A DNA stretch of 15,703 bases from CAUTNA01 sp964371145 (GCA_964371145.1 CAYJKO010000013.1:1-15703); one strand, 5' to 3'. Shown: positions 1-8,840, numbered from the stretch's first letter. Notes: generated by a model not told the origin, from the sequence alone. Program-made: numbers and translations.

Positions 1-363
1 GGCGGATGTTATTCCATTCCATTCTTTTAATCCGTCTTTGAAACGATATTTTGTGGTGGCAGAAGTTGCATTTGCGACAGACGCATCCGTTGTTGAATTA
101 AAGAATTCAAATACATTATTAAATGTGCTGGTTGGTGTCCAATTGCCATTAAATGAAATATTGTGTTCGTCATATGTACATCCCGTAACGGTTGACGCAC
201 CCCAAGATTGCGAACCCGCCGGTGCAGATTGTGTAATTGTACCTGTTTTACAGTATCTGTATTCATTTGGTACTGATGCATAATTTGTTATATTGATTTG
301 TAACGTTTGTTGACATCCTTCAATCGTTGAATTGTCGGTCCATCCGTCCGTTGTAGTCGGGCA
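1..363 (-). repeat. Module 8: cysteine cassette, array cut by window edge
   Basis: Residues 2708-2828. The cassette starts at the Cys at 361-363, has four cysteines, and reaches YRFK at 37-48, followed by DGLKEWNGITSA where the window ends. The same W-N-G-x-T-x-A sequence starts the arrays of modules 2, 3 and 6, so another array is expected to the left of the window. Confidence 0.8.
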
Positions 364-3300
364 TAAATCCGGCAAATCTAAACCGATGTCTGTGTCGTAT
401 CCTTCGATTGGGAATATGTGATCCGCGGGGGATGCAATAGATTGTTGAGGGACGTCTATTCCGGTGAATTTATAATCAAAATCTGTACCTGTGAACATAG
501 CCGTTGTATTTGTAACACGGGTCCAATGTTCTTTTTTTGGAATTGTAACGTGTTTCAATGTTGCCGCATTTTGGAACATTCCGGACGCATTCGTGATGTT
601 GCCCCAAGAATCTGGCAATATAATTTTTTCAACACCCGCGCCATTGAACATATTTGACACATTGGTATTGGCGTCCGCCCATGTGCTTGGCCATATAACA
701 TTTTTCAAAGACGGGGTATTACGGAATATGCTGTCCAAATTTGGTCCCGTATTTTCCCAAGAATCTGGTATAGATAAAGATGTCAAGGCTGTACATCCAC
801 TGAACATACCGCCCGGATGAATTATTCTTGTACTGGCCCAAGAATTCGGGAAAGTTACAGTTTTCAATTGTGTCGATGCTGCAAACATCCATGAAATGTT
901 ATGACAGCTTCCCCAAATATTTGGAAAATGGTTGGGCGCGCGTGGCGCGGTCAAAGATGAATACGTATTAATGTATTCCAAACCTGTTGCATAGAACATA
1001 GAATTTGTATGTGTAATATTATTCCATGACGTTGGCAATGTTACTTCTTTCAGGTTTGGCGTAGTGTTAAATAAATTGGCAACTTGCAAAATATTATCAC
1101 CCCATTCATTTGGTAATTCAACTTTTGTTAATGTTGATGAATTTCGAAAGGCGTCTGTAAAATATGATACGGTCCCCCATTTGGTAAACCCATTTTTAAA
1201 ACGATATTTTGTGTCGCCATCAATGCCAGAATATGTGTTTCCTGATTTAGGTAACGCGACCCCCGTAGACGAATTATACAATTCAAATGTGTTTCCAAAT
1301 GTTGCGTTGTATGTTGTCCAACTGGTTGTGCCGGCTGTAAAATCAATTTCCAATGATTCATAATTACAATTAACATTAGAATATACCCAATTTATTCCAT
1401 CTGTTGATGTTTGGGTCAATAATCCAGATTCACAATGAGTGTATTCGCTTGGTATATAAGCGGAGTTTTCAGAAATAATTTCCAATGTTTGTTCACAAGA
1501 TCCTGGGATTACACTGGCTGTCCAACCTGTTGTGGTTGACGGACAACGTGACAATAAATCATCCAATCCAATTCCTAAATCCCATGCTTCTATTGGATAA
1601 TCTTCGGTCAATTTTGAACGGATTGATTTTGTGCCAACATTGTCACCAATGGCTTTGTATACAAAACCTGTGTTTTCAAACATATTTGTTTTATATGTTA
1701 TGTCGCCCCAATGTGCTTGTTTCGGAACAGTTATATAATTCAAGTTTGCTGCATCATAAAACATATATCCTGTGTTTGTAACATTATCCCATCCGTCTGG
1801 CAAAACGATTTTTTGCAAACCTGTGTTCGAAAACATATTTGTTAATGCAACTATATTATTTCCCCAAGATGTCGGCAGAGCATTAGCCGATGGATTTGGA
1901 TTGCCATGATATGTAATAGATGTCAAATCAGGTGTATTTGAAAACATCATTTCTATGTTTGTAACATTACCCCATGTCGCGGGCAATGTCACGGATGTGA
2001 TGCCAGATGGCGCCAACCAAGAATGTCCGAACAAAGCGCCTGCGCGTGTAACAGATCCCCATGTGGTTGGAATGGTTATGTTTGTCAAAGACGATGTTCC
2101 GGCCAATAATGATTCCGCAATAGAAACCACGCCCCAAGATGTCGGCAAAGAATTACCCCCAGTGTTACCGACATAAGACAGACTGGTCAAAGCAGTAGCA
2201 TTAGCAAACATTGCAGAAACATCTGTTAAAGAATTCCCCCAAGATGCTGGCAATACGACAGATGTTAATGATAATGCATCTTGAAATAAGCCTTTGGCAT
2301 TTTGAATGTTACCCCAAGTAGAAGGAAGGTTGTTCGCAGACTGCGTCGCGCTTGCGGATGCGTATGTGCCAAAAGAAGATAAATTGGTTTCTGATAAAAA
2401 GCTGAAGATGTTTGTGACGTTGCCCCAATTATTAGGCAATTTAATCGATGTCAAAGATGTCGCGCCACGGAACATGTTATCCGCATCTGTGATTGTGCCC
2501 CAAGATGCTGGCAATGTAATGGATGTTAATGTAGTCGCGGAACTGAACATATTTTTTGCGGCATTCGTAGATCCGTTCCATCCTTTTAACCCATATTTAA
2601 AACGATATTTAGTTGTCGCGGATGTAGCGGACGAAACTGCCACATCTGTTGTTTGATTGTAAAATTCAAATATGCTGTCAAAATCCGGACTTGGTATCCA
2701 ATCGCCATTAAATGTAATGTCGTATTCTGTAAATGTACAATTTGATGCATCTGTTGTGTCCCAATTCGCAGAATCGCTGGATGTTTGCGTAATCGTACCT
2801 CCCATACAATATTGATAGCCGGCCGGGATATAATTATAATTTGCCAAATTAACGGTCAATGTTTGTTCGCATATTCCGTCATGTGGCGTGGCAACCCATC
2901 CTGTTGATGTCGCAGGACACGGTAACGGTAAATCCGGCCCCCATGATTCATCTGGGAATACATAGTCAGCAGGGGACGCAACAGAGTTCGGTGGAACATC
3001 CACCCCTGGACCACGGTATAAAAATCCTGTGTTTGTGAACATGTTTGTTTTGCTGGTTACCGAAGTCCAATTTGAACCGGTATCTTTCGGCAATGTAATA
3101 TGTTTAAAGTCGGTCGCATTTTGGAACATAGATGTTGTTGTTCTGACGCTGGCCCAAGAATCTGGCAATACCAAACGTTCGATGCCAGAACCATAGAACA
3201 TATAACCCAAATTAGTGTTCGTAGATGCCCAGGCGGCTGGCAGCGTGACTGATTTCAAAGATGTGGTACCACGCAAAAAGCTTCCCAAATCAGATGTGTC

Positions 3301-6300
3301 ATTCCACGAATCTGGCAATGTTACAGATGTTAAAGATGTGGTTCCATTCAAAAATCCACTTGGGTTAAAAGAAGTTGATACAGTATTGGCCCAAGAACTT
3401 GGCAAGACCGCGGTTTGCAGTTTGTTCGCGCCTGAAAACATCCAAGAAGCATTCCAAATTTTTTCCCAGCTGCTTGGCAAATGGTTGGGCTCACGCGAAG
3501 ATGATGTTGATGCATATGTATCAATGTCTGAAATAGCCGCACCGTCTGCAAATGCAGCTTGTACCACGCTGATGTTGTTCCAAGACGTTGGTAATGTTAT
3601 TTCAGACAGGTTCGATGTGCCCGCAAAAATGTAAGATATTTGAGTCATGCTGCTGCCCCATGTGGCGGGCATTTCAATTTTTGTTAATGTAGAAGAGGCG
3701 CGGAACATATTGTTGGCATTAGATGCGGTTCCCCATTTTGTTAAACCATTTTTAAAACGATATTTTGTATTTTCGTCTATCCCAAAATATGTACGTGTTG
3801 AAGAATTGTATGTCAATGGGCTTTTTGTTGTTGTGTCATACAATTCGAAAATATTCGCGAAGGCAGATGAAGAATACGGTGTCCAAGTGGTCGTGCCTGC
3901 TGTAAAATCAATTTCCAAAGATTCATAATTACAATTTTGAACAAAAGTAGAATCCCATGTCGTTCCGTTTGACGATTCTTGGACGACTGTACCTGATGAA
4001 CAATATTTATATTGAGACGGTACGAGTGACGCGTTTGTTGTATTAATTGCCAATATTTGTCCGCAATATCCATTTGATGACGTATTGGTCCAACCCGATG
4101 TATTCGTTGGACATAATGCAGCCGTACAATTCGTGGATAAGCTCAAAAATCCTAAATTTTGACGTATTGTGTATTCTGGCATATGACCGCTGGCCAAAAT
4201 TTGTTCCGGGAAAACGCCCGCGGCCGGTGATTCGTATGCATTTGACCATACTTGGTTTCCGAAATCGGTACAACGAAAACCTGTTAATTCAAACATTTCT
4301 GCCGATCCACCTGCGTATCCTGAGGATATTATGGTGTTTGTGGATATTGTGTTTATGTTTTGACCATAATCATTTTGAAATGCAATAGGCAACCCAATAA
4401 AATTCAAATTACGTGCATACCAAAACATACCGCCCGCATTTGTGACATATCTCCATTCGTATGGCAAATCAATTTCACGGACGCCAGACAATGCAAACAT
4501 TTCTGTAAGATCGGTTATAAGATAATTCCATTCAAATGGCAAATCAACTGCTCGTAACGAAGGCGTGTCTGCAAACATACGTTGAACGCTGGATATACCA
4601 TTCCAATATTCAGGCAATTTTCCAGCCGTTGGTCCTGCGGATGGGATTGAAACGTTCTGCAAATTTTGTGCGCCGAAAAACATTTGGGATACATTTTGCA
4701 TGTTGCTCCAATCAGTTGGTAAAAATAATTGTTCGATGCCGGAAGTTTGGAACATAGATGATGCATTATAAATGCTTCCCCATGTAGGAGGTAAATAATT
4801 ATAAGTATAATCCACATTTCCATAATAATTTACATCATACAAGTTTGTTGTTCCCGAGAAAAAGCCCGATACATTCCCTATGGTGCCCCAATTTGCAGGC
4901 AATGTGATGGCTGACAAATTTGTAGCTCCCAAAAACATGTTCGAAGCATTGACCCCATTGTTCCATCCGCGATGTCCATATTTAAAACGATAATGATCTG
5001 TGCTGGTGCCGGCCATTGTTGTTTTAACATTGTTATTGTCGACTAATTCAAAATAATTATTAAAAACTGTGGTCGGAGTCCATGGGCCATCGAAAGATAT
5101 GTCGTATTTAATCCATGTACAATTTGATGCATCTGTCTGATCCCAAGTGGTGCCGTTTGTGGTTGTTTGTTTGATTGTTCCCCCCATACAGTATTGATAA
5201 CCATTTGGGATATAATTATAATTTGCGGACGTTGCGTTTAATGTTTGTTCACACGCGCCGTTTGATGTGTTGCGTGTCCATCCTGTTGACGCCGCAGGAC
5301 ATGGTAATGGTAAATCTGGTCCCCATGATTCATCTGGGAATATATAATTGGCGGGAGACGCAACAGAATTTGGACGTCCTGCCACAGAAACACCCGGTGC
5401 GCGATATAAAAATCCGGTTGCGTCAAACATTAAACTGCGGTTTGCGGTTGAAATTTTGCTCCAATTTGAACCGGTGTCTTCTGGCAATGTTATGTGTATC
5501 AAATTGTTCGAACTGTAAAACATTCTTTGTGTATTATTAATGTTTGACCATAAATCCGGAATAATCGCAGATGTTAATCCTGTGTTTTCGAACATTCGGC
5601 TGGCGTTTGTGACAGTTGTGTCCCATGGCGCCAAAGTAATAGAACGTAAATTTGATGCATTAATGAACATTTGGCTGGCGTCTGTTGTGCCGTTCCATTT
5701 GCGTAAACCATATTTAAAACGATATCTGTTTGTGGAGCTGGATGCGGATGATAATGCGGTGTCGCTGCTTGTATTATACAATTCAAACACGGTATTAAAT
5801 TTAGCCGTCGGTGTCCAAGAACCTGCAAAAGATATTACATATTCATCAAAAGTACAATTTGATGCGTCTGTTACATCCCATGTTTCGCCAGTTGTAGATG
5901 TTTGCTTGATTGTGCCGGCCATGCAGTATTTATATTCATTTGGGATATAGTTGTAATTCGCCAAATTAACATTCAACGTTTGTTCGCACGCACCATCAAT
6001 TGTATTGCGTGCCCATCCTGTGGTTGCATCCGGACATTGTGATGTTAAATCGTCCAATCCAATATCTTCATCCCATACTTGTTGTGGAAAAACAGTGACT
6101 TCTGGTGACTGAACCGCTTCTGATAATCCGTCCCCGTCCAAATCAACCAATGGACCATTTGCTTTTGATAGGAAACCTGTGTTTTGGAAAGCGTTTGTTT
6201 TTGTCATATTTGCTGACCATTGCAATGGTAAAGTTATAAATGCCAAATCTGTAGAATGGGCAAAAGAACCATATAAACCGCCAATGTCTGTGATGTTGCC

Positions 6301-8484
6301 CCAATGTTCTGGCAATGTTATAGATGTCAAACCTGAAAACGCAAACATGTCCAAAATTTCTGAAATGTTCCCCCATGTGTCTGGCAAATCAATTGACGTC
6401 AAAGATGCAGTTTCGAAAAACATTGCATCTGTATATGTCATATTGTTACCCCAGACAGGAGGCAGAGAATTTATATTTGGATTTGGCGCACCGACGTATG
6501 ATATCCGAGACAATCTGCTTGCGCCGTTGAACATGTTTTCTACGGAATTGATAGATGCCCAAGATGCAGGCAATTCAATAGATGTCAAATTTTCCGCGTC
6601 GTAAAACATGCTGCCTGCGATTTGTACAGAACCCCATGTGTCCGGCAAATCAACGCTTGTAACAGAACGTGCCCCAGCAAACATTTCTGATACATTTGTA
6701 ACATTGCCCCATGTTCCCGCCATTGTTACAGATGTCAAAGCTGGCGTAAAATAAAACATTCTGTATGTTGTTGTTGCCGTTCCAAAATCGGGCAATGTAA
6801 CAGATTTTAAATTGGCTGCGCCCGCAAACATAGAAGAAGCGTCCGTTACGCCATTCCATTTGTTCATACCATCTTTAAAACGGTATTTTGTTGTGCTGGA
6901 CGTTGCAGAAGATAAAGCATTACCTGTTGCAGGGTCATATAATTCAAAAACATTACTGAATTTTGTGGTTGGCGACCATGTGCCTTGGAATGTGATGTCA
7001 TAACCTGTGAAATTACAATTTTCAACGGTAATTGAACCCCAATTTGCAGAGTTCGGGTCGGCAGATGCGCTTGTTTGATATACCAATGTTCCAGAAACGC
7101 AATGATCAAATGTATCTGGAATTAAATTTAAAATTGTTTGGGCGCTGTTTGAATTAAATTCAAGAGTTTGGCGACAAATTGCAGAATCTGTTGCGGATTC
7201 ATAGTATGAACCATTGTCCCAACCAGTTGTAATGTCTGGACAAAATTTTACCGGCACAGAAATATGGTCATTCCATGCAGATTTTGGGAACAAATGATTT
7301 GCAAAAGATTTAATAGATTTTGGTGGAACGTCTATTCCTTGTACATTTAATCTGAATCCCGTACCCCCAAAAGCGTTGCCAAGGTCGGTTGTGTCGGCGG
7401 GATTAATTTTTGGCATTGTTATATGTTTTAAATTTGCGGTACCAGCAAATAAAAATCTAAAATCAAAATCACCGGTTGGCCACGTATCAGGCAATACAAT
7501 GGAATCTATGGCTGTTGAGCCAAACATAGAAAAACCATTAACCAAATTTCCCCAAGATGGTGGCAGGGCGTTTTTATTGTATGGTTCAGATTGATTATAT
7601 GTATAGCCATAATAATTTATGGTGGACAAAGCTGACGTAATTGCAAACATATGGTTTGTATCTGTAATATTTCCCCAAGATGCGGGCAGGGTAATAGATG
7701 TCATAGAGCTGGAGCCATAAAACATATATGATGCATTTGTAACCGAACCCCATGATGTTGGTAAAGTTATAGATTGCAACGCTTTTGTTGCTCGGAACAT
7801 ATTGGACGTATCTGTTATATTTCCCCAAGAAGACGGTATGTCAATAGATTCCAATGATATTGCGGACCAGAACATCCCTGATGTATTTGTAATGTTGTCC
7901 CATGATGTTGGCAAATCTATTTCTGTCAGAGATGTCGTACCATAAAGCATCGCACTTGTATTTGTAATATTACCCCAATCATTCGGTAAATCAATGGTTT
8001 GTAAAGACCTGGCCCCGTAAAACATTTGCGATACGTCTGTGATATTACCCCAATTTGACGGCAAAACAACGGATTCCAAAGATGTTGCATTTCCGAACAT
8101 TCCGACTGCTTCTGTCATATTGCCCCAGCTGTCTGGCAATGTGATTGTTTTTACAGGAGAATAAAAGAATAGTCCGGAACCAATAACGTTTGCGGGAACA
8201 TAAGTTGACCATCCCAATGTCGCATCTTTGAAACGATATCTGGTGTTTGAATTAATTCCCGACCATGTTGTTGTGGATGTGTTATATGGCAAGACTGTGC
8301 CGGTCGTTCTATCAAACAATTCAAAAACCTGGGAAAATGCCCCATAATCATTCCATGTGGTTGCGCCGGTTGTAAAAGTAATCGCCAATTCAGGCCCCGG
8401 TGCAGAATACGCAGGAGACACCCACAATGTGAGTGTGCCTGCCAATAAAGCAAAAACCGCTAAAAACCGTAATTTTTTCAGCAT
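1..8484 (-). CDS. Giant secreted BspA/DUF285-like repeat protein (3' end outside window)
   Basis: The frame is open from ATG at 8484 to the window edge: 2828 codons with no stop. The phase is the same at the start, at every internal YRFK motif and at base 1, so no frameshift is seen. Residues 1-28 are a Sec signal peptide: basic start (MLKKLR), hydrophobic core, and cleavage near AYS/A at 27-28. The rest consists of about 60 units of roughly 25 residues, with a core like LTSITLPASWGN followed by a variable T-x-x-S and MF-x-G-A. This resembles the DUF285/BspA class of leucine-rich-repeat-like surface proteins, here with W-G-N where W-D-T is usual. Seven four-cysteine cassettes interrupt the arrays. 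The likely place is the cell surface or outside, in adhesion or binding; that role is inferred from the family. The C-terminus, and so any anchor or secretion domain, lies off the window. The start is supported by the signal peptide, a purine-rich AAGGAA at 8499-8504 (rather far, 14 bases) and a promoter at 8516-8544. Confidence 0.93.
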   Translation of the reverse strand, partial: MLKKLRFLAVFALLAGTLTLWVSPAYSAPGPELAITFTTGATTWNDYGAFSQVFELFDRTTGTVLPYNTSTTTWSGINSNTRYRFKDATLGWSTYVPANVIGSGLFFYSPVKTITLPDSWGNMTEAVGMFGNATSLESVVLPSNWGNITDVSQMFYGARSLQTIDLPNDWGNITNTSAMLYGTTSLTEIDLPTSWDNITNTSGMFWSAISLESIDIPSSWGNITDTSNMFRATKALQSITLPTSWGSVTNASYMFYGSSSMTSITLPASWGNITDTNHMFAITSALSTINYYGYTYNQSEPYNKNALPPSWGNLVNGFSMFGSTAIDSIVLPDTWPTGDFDFRFLFAGTANLKHITMPKINPADTTDLGNAFGGTGFRLNVQGIDVPPKSIKSFANHLFPKSAWNDHISVPVKFCPDITTGWDNGSYYESATDSAICRQTLEFNSNSAQTILNLIPDTFDHCVSGTLVYQTSASADPNSANWGSITVENCNFTGYDITFQGTWSPTTKFSNVFELYDPATGNALSSATSSTTKYRFKDGMNKWNGVTDASSMFAGAANLKSVTLPDFGTATTTYRMFYFTPALTSVTMAGTWGNVTNVSEMFAGARSVTSVDLPDTWGSVQIAGSMFYDAENLTSIELPASWASINSVENMFNGASRLSRISYVGAPNPNINSLPPVWGNNMTYTDAMFFETASLTSIDLPDTWGNISEILDMFAFSGLTSITLPEHWGNITDIGGLYGSFAHSTDLAFITLPLQWSANMTKTNAFQNTGFLSKANGPLVDLDGDGLSEAVQSPEVTVFPQQVWDEDIGLDDLTSQCPDATTGWARNTIDGACEQTLNVNLANYNYIPNEYKYCMAGTIKQTSTTGETWDVTDASNCTFDEYVISFAGSWTPTAKFNTVFELYNTSSDTALSSASSSTNRYRFKYGLRKWNGTTDASQMFINASNLRSITLAPWDTTVTNASRMFENTGLTSAIIPDLWSNINNTQRMFYSSNNLIHITLPEDTGSNWSKISTANRSLMFDATGFLYRAPGVSVAGRPNSVASPANYIFPDESWGPDLPLPCPAASTGWTRNTSNGACEQTLNATSANYNYIPNGYQYCMGGTIKQTTTNGTTWDQTDASNCTWIKYDISFDGPWTPTTVFNNYFELVDNNNVKTTMAGTSTDHYRFKYGHRGWNNGVNASNMFLGATNLSAITLPANWGTIGNVSGFFSGTTNLYDVNYYGNVDYTYNYLPPTWGSIYNASSMFQTSGIEQLFLPTDWSNMQNVSQMFFGAQNLQNVSIPSAGPTAGKLPEYWNGISSVQRMFADTPSLRAVDLPFEWNYLITDLTEMFALSGVREIDLPYEWRYVTNAGGMFWYARNLNFIGLPIAFQNDYGQNINTISTNTIISSGYAGGSAEMFELTGFRCTDFGNQVWSNAYESPAAGVFPEQILASGHMPEYTIRQNLGFLSLSTNCTAALCPTNTSGWTNTSSNGYCGQILAINTTNASLVPSQYKYCSSGTVVQESSNGTTWDSTFVQNCNYESLEIDFTAGTTTWTPYSSSAFANIFELYDTTTKSPLTYNSSTRTYFGIDENTKYRFKNGLTKWGTASNANNMFRASSTLTKIEMPATWGSSMTQISYIFAGTSNLSEITLPTSWNNISVVQAAFADGAAISDIDTYASTSSSREPNHLPSSWEKIWNASWMFSGANKLQTAVLPSSWANTVSTSFNPSGFLNGTTSLTSVTLPDSWNDTSDLGSFLRGTTSLKSVTLPAAWASTNTNLGYMFYGSGIERLVLPDSWASVRTTTSMFQNATDFKHITLPKDTGSNWTSVTSKTNMFTNTGFLYRGPGVDVPPNSVASPADYVFPDESWGPDLPLPCPATSTGWVATPHDGICEQTLTVNLANYNYIPAGYQYCMGGTITQTSSDSANWDTTDASNCTFTEYDITFNGDWIPSPDFDSIFEFYNQTTDVAVSSATSATTKYRFKYGLKGWNGSTNAAKNMFSSATTLTSITLPASWGTITDADNMFRGATSLTSIKLPNNWGNVTNIFSFLSETNLSSFGTYASASATQSANNLPSTWGNIQNAKGLFQDALSLTSVVLPASWGNSLTDVSAMFANATALTSLSYVGNTGGNSLPTSWGVVSIAESLLAGTSSLTNITIPTTWGSVTRAGALFGHSWLAPSGITSVTLPATWGNVTNIEMMFSNTPDLTSITYHGNPNPSANALPTSWGNNIVALTNMFSNTGLQKIVLPDGWDNVTNTGYMFYDAANLNYITVPKQAHWGDITYKTNMFENTGFVYKAIGDNVGTKSIRSKLTEDYPIEAWDLGIGLDDLLSRCPSTTTGWTASVIPGSCEQTLEIISENSAYIPSEYTHCESGLLTQTSTDGINWVYSNVNCNYESLEIDFTAGTTSWTTYNATFGNTFELYNSSTGVALPKSGNTYSGIDGDTKYRFKNGFTKWGTVSYFTDAFRNSSTLTKVELPNEWGDNILQVANLFNTTPNLKEVTLPTSWNNITHTNSMFYATGLEYINTYSSLTAPRAPNHFPNIWGSCHNISWMFAASTQLKTVTFPNSWASTRIIHPGGMFSGCTALTSLSIPDSWENTGPNLDSIFRNTPSLKNVIWPSTWADANTNVSNMFNGAGVEKIILPDSWGNITNASGMFQNAATLKHVTIPKKEHWTRVTNTTAMFTGTDFDYKFTGIDVPQQSIASPADHIFPIEGYDTDIGLDLPDLCPTTTDGWTDNSTIEGCQQTLQINITNYASVPNEYRYCKTGTITQSAPAGSQSWGASTVTGCTYDEHNISFNGNWTPTSTFNNVFEFFNSTTDASVANATSATTKYRFKDGLKEWNGITSA
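364..1545 (-). repeat. Module 7: variant (type A) cassette plus repeat array
   Basis: Residues 2314-2707 (394 residues). It is closely similar to module 5: lead-in LEIDFTAGTTSWTTYN, YRFKNG at 1195-1206, array of equal length (831 bp in both), and an extended unit near 928-975 (NTYSSLTAPRAPNHFP). The last cysteine interval is one residue shorter than in modules 3, 4 and 6. Confidence 0.8.
1546..2919 (-). repeat. Module 6: cysteine cassette plus longest array
   Basis: Residues 1856-2313 (458 residues). The cassette is 108 residues, C-x15-C-x20-C-x22-C, with YRFK at 2596-2607. About eleven units follow. Uniquely, three of them carry the extended insertion (near 2325-2372, 2143-2180 and 1874-1919; e.g. 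TYHGNPNPSANALP), suggesting local duplication of a block of units. Confidence 0.8.
2920..4113 (-). repeat. Module 5: variant (type A) cassette plus repeat array
   Basis: Residues 1458-1855 (398 residues). The four cysteines are followed by a lead-in of type LEIDFTAGTTTW, then a longer linker to YRFK at 3751-3762. This differs from modules 3, 4, 6 and 8 and matches module 7. An additional cysteine lies just before the cassette (4126-4128). About nine units follow, including the extended one near 3475-3530 (DTYASTSSSREPNHLP). Confidence 0.8.
4114..5301 (-). repeat. Module 4: cysteine cassette plus repeat array
   Basis: Residues 1062-1457 (396 residues). The cassette has the same C-x15-C-x20-C-x22-C spacing as modules 3 and 6, and YRFK at 4981-4992 (as HYRFKYG). 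About eight repeat units follow, with an extended tyrosine-rich unit near 4789-4840 (NYYGNVDYTYNYLP). The last part of the array is irregular, ending in a stretch with an extra cysteine (GFRCTDFG) not seen in other arrays. Confidence 0.8.
5302..6036 (-). repeat. Module 3: cysteine cassette plus short array
   Basis: Residues 817-1061 (245 residues), the shortest module. The cassette is 108 residues with cysteines spaced C-x15-C-x20-C-x22-C and YRFK at 5713-5724. Only about four repeat units follow, and no extended unit is present. The loss relative to its neighbours is about 150 residues, equal to about six 25-residue units, which fits deletion by recombination between repeats. Confidence 0.8.
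6037..7242 (-). repeat. Module 2: cysteine cassette plus repeat array
   Basis: Residues 415-816 (402 residues). The cassette runs from the first Cys (7240-7242) to YRFK at 6874-6885. It has four cysteines, but the first two intervals are longer than in modules 3, 4 and 6, so it is the most divergent cassette. About nine W-G-N/MF units follow. One carries the extended insertion (SYVGAPNPNINSLP, near 6460-6505). Confidence 0.8.
7243..8484 (-). repeat. Module 1: signal peptide plus first repeat array
   Basis: Residues 1-414 of the giant protein. After the signal peptide comes a lead-in (ITFTTGATTWN) related to those of modules 5 and 7, but without the four-cysteine part. The YRFK motif is at residues 83-86 (8227-8238). 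About ten 25-residue W-G-N/MF units follow. One unit is lengthened by a tyrosine-rich insertion, near 7570-7625 (NYYGYTYNQ). The module ends with a G-x-D-V-P-P-x-S-I linker that recurs before most of the later cassettes. Confidence 0.85.
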
Positions 8485-8515
8485 TTCTTTTTATTAAATT
8501 CCTTCTTCAATACTG

Positions 8516-8544
8516 ATAATAGAAAAAAAAGCCTGTTTTTGCAA
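8516..8544 (-). promoter_or_regulatory. Predicted sigma70-type promoter of the giant repeat gene
   Basis: On the minus strand, TTGCAA (8539-8544) and TATTAT (8516-8521) are separated by exactly 17 bases. This would give a leader of about 25 bases before the ATG at 8484. It is the best-matching promoter pair in the upstream region. Confidence 0.55.
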
Positions 8545-8578
8545 GAAAAAATGCGGAATCTTCAAAGGGATAATAACG

Positions 8579-8588
8579 TGTATATACA
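8579..8588. promoter_or_regulatory. TGTATATACA palindrome, possible operator
   Basis: A perfect 10-base palindrome lies 34 bases upstream of the -35 box of the giant gene. The same ten bases recur inside a 12-base palindrome at 8744-8755. The position suits an activator or repressor site, but in AT-rich DNA chance occurrence is possible. Confidence 0.3.
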
Positions 8589-8743
8589 ACGAAAATCAGG
8601 GCTTTTTCTGTATATTTTTACAAATTAAAACGTATGGTGAATTTTATGCGTAAAAAATCCCAATAATCAGGACTGTGTCATATATTGTATGTTTTTTTTA
8701 ATAAAAATAATGATGTTTTATGTTTTGGTATCATCGTGAATAT

Positions 8744-8755
8744 TTGTATATACAA
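8744..8755. promoter_or_regulatory. TTGTATATACAA palindrome, possible operator
   Basis: A perfect 12-base palindrome that contains the same TGTATATACA core as 8579-8588, 165 bases further from the giant gene. No binding protein can be named from the sequence. Confidence 0.3.
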
Positions 8756-8840
8756 TAAAAAGGCATAAACGAGATTAAAATTTCTTTTTTTTGCAAATAT
8801 TTTAGAAATTATTATGCTTGTTGTAATCGATTCGGTCAAT

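Noticed and set aside
38..7003. Many plus-strand frames of 60-140 codons across the left half
   Set aside because: They are antisense shadows of the repeat gene. They recur at the same place in each module, lack signal peptides or ribosome sites, and stop within the repeats, while the minus frame is open throughout.
27..8453. Short minus-strand frames, suggesting a row of broken genes or a frameshifted pseudogene
   Set aside because: They lie in other phases. The phase starting at 8484 stays open to base 1, and all YRFK motifs fall in it.
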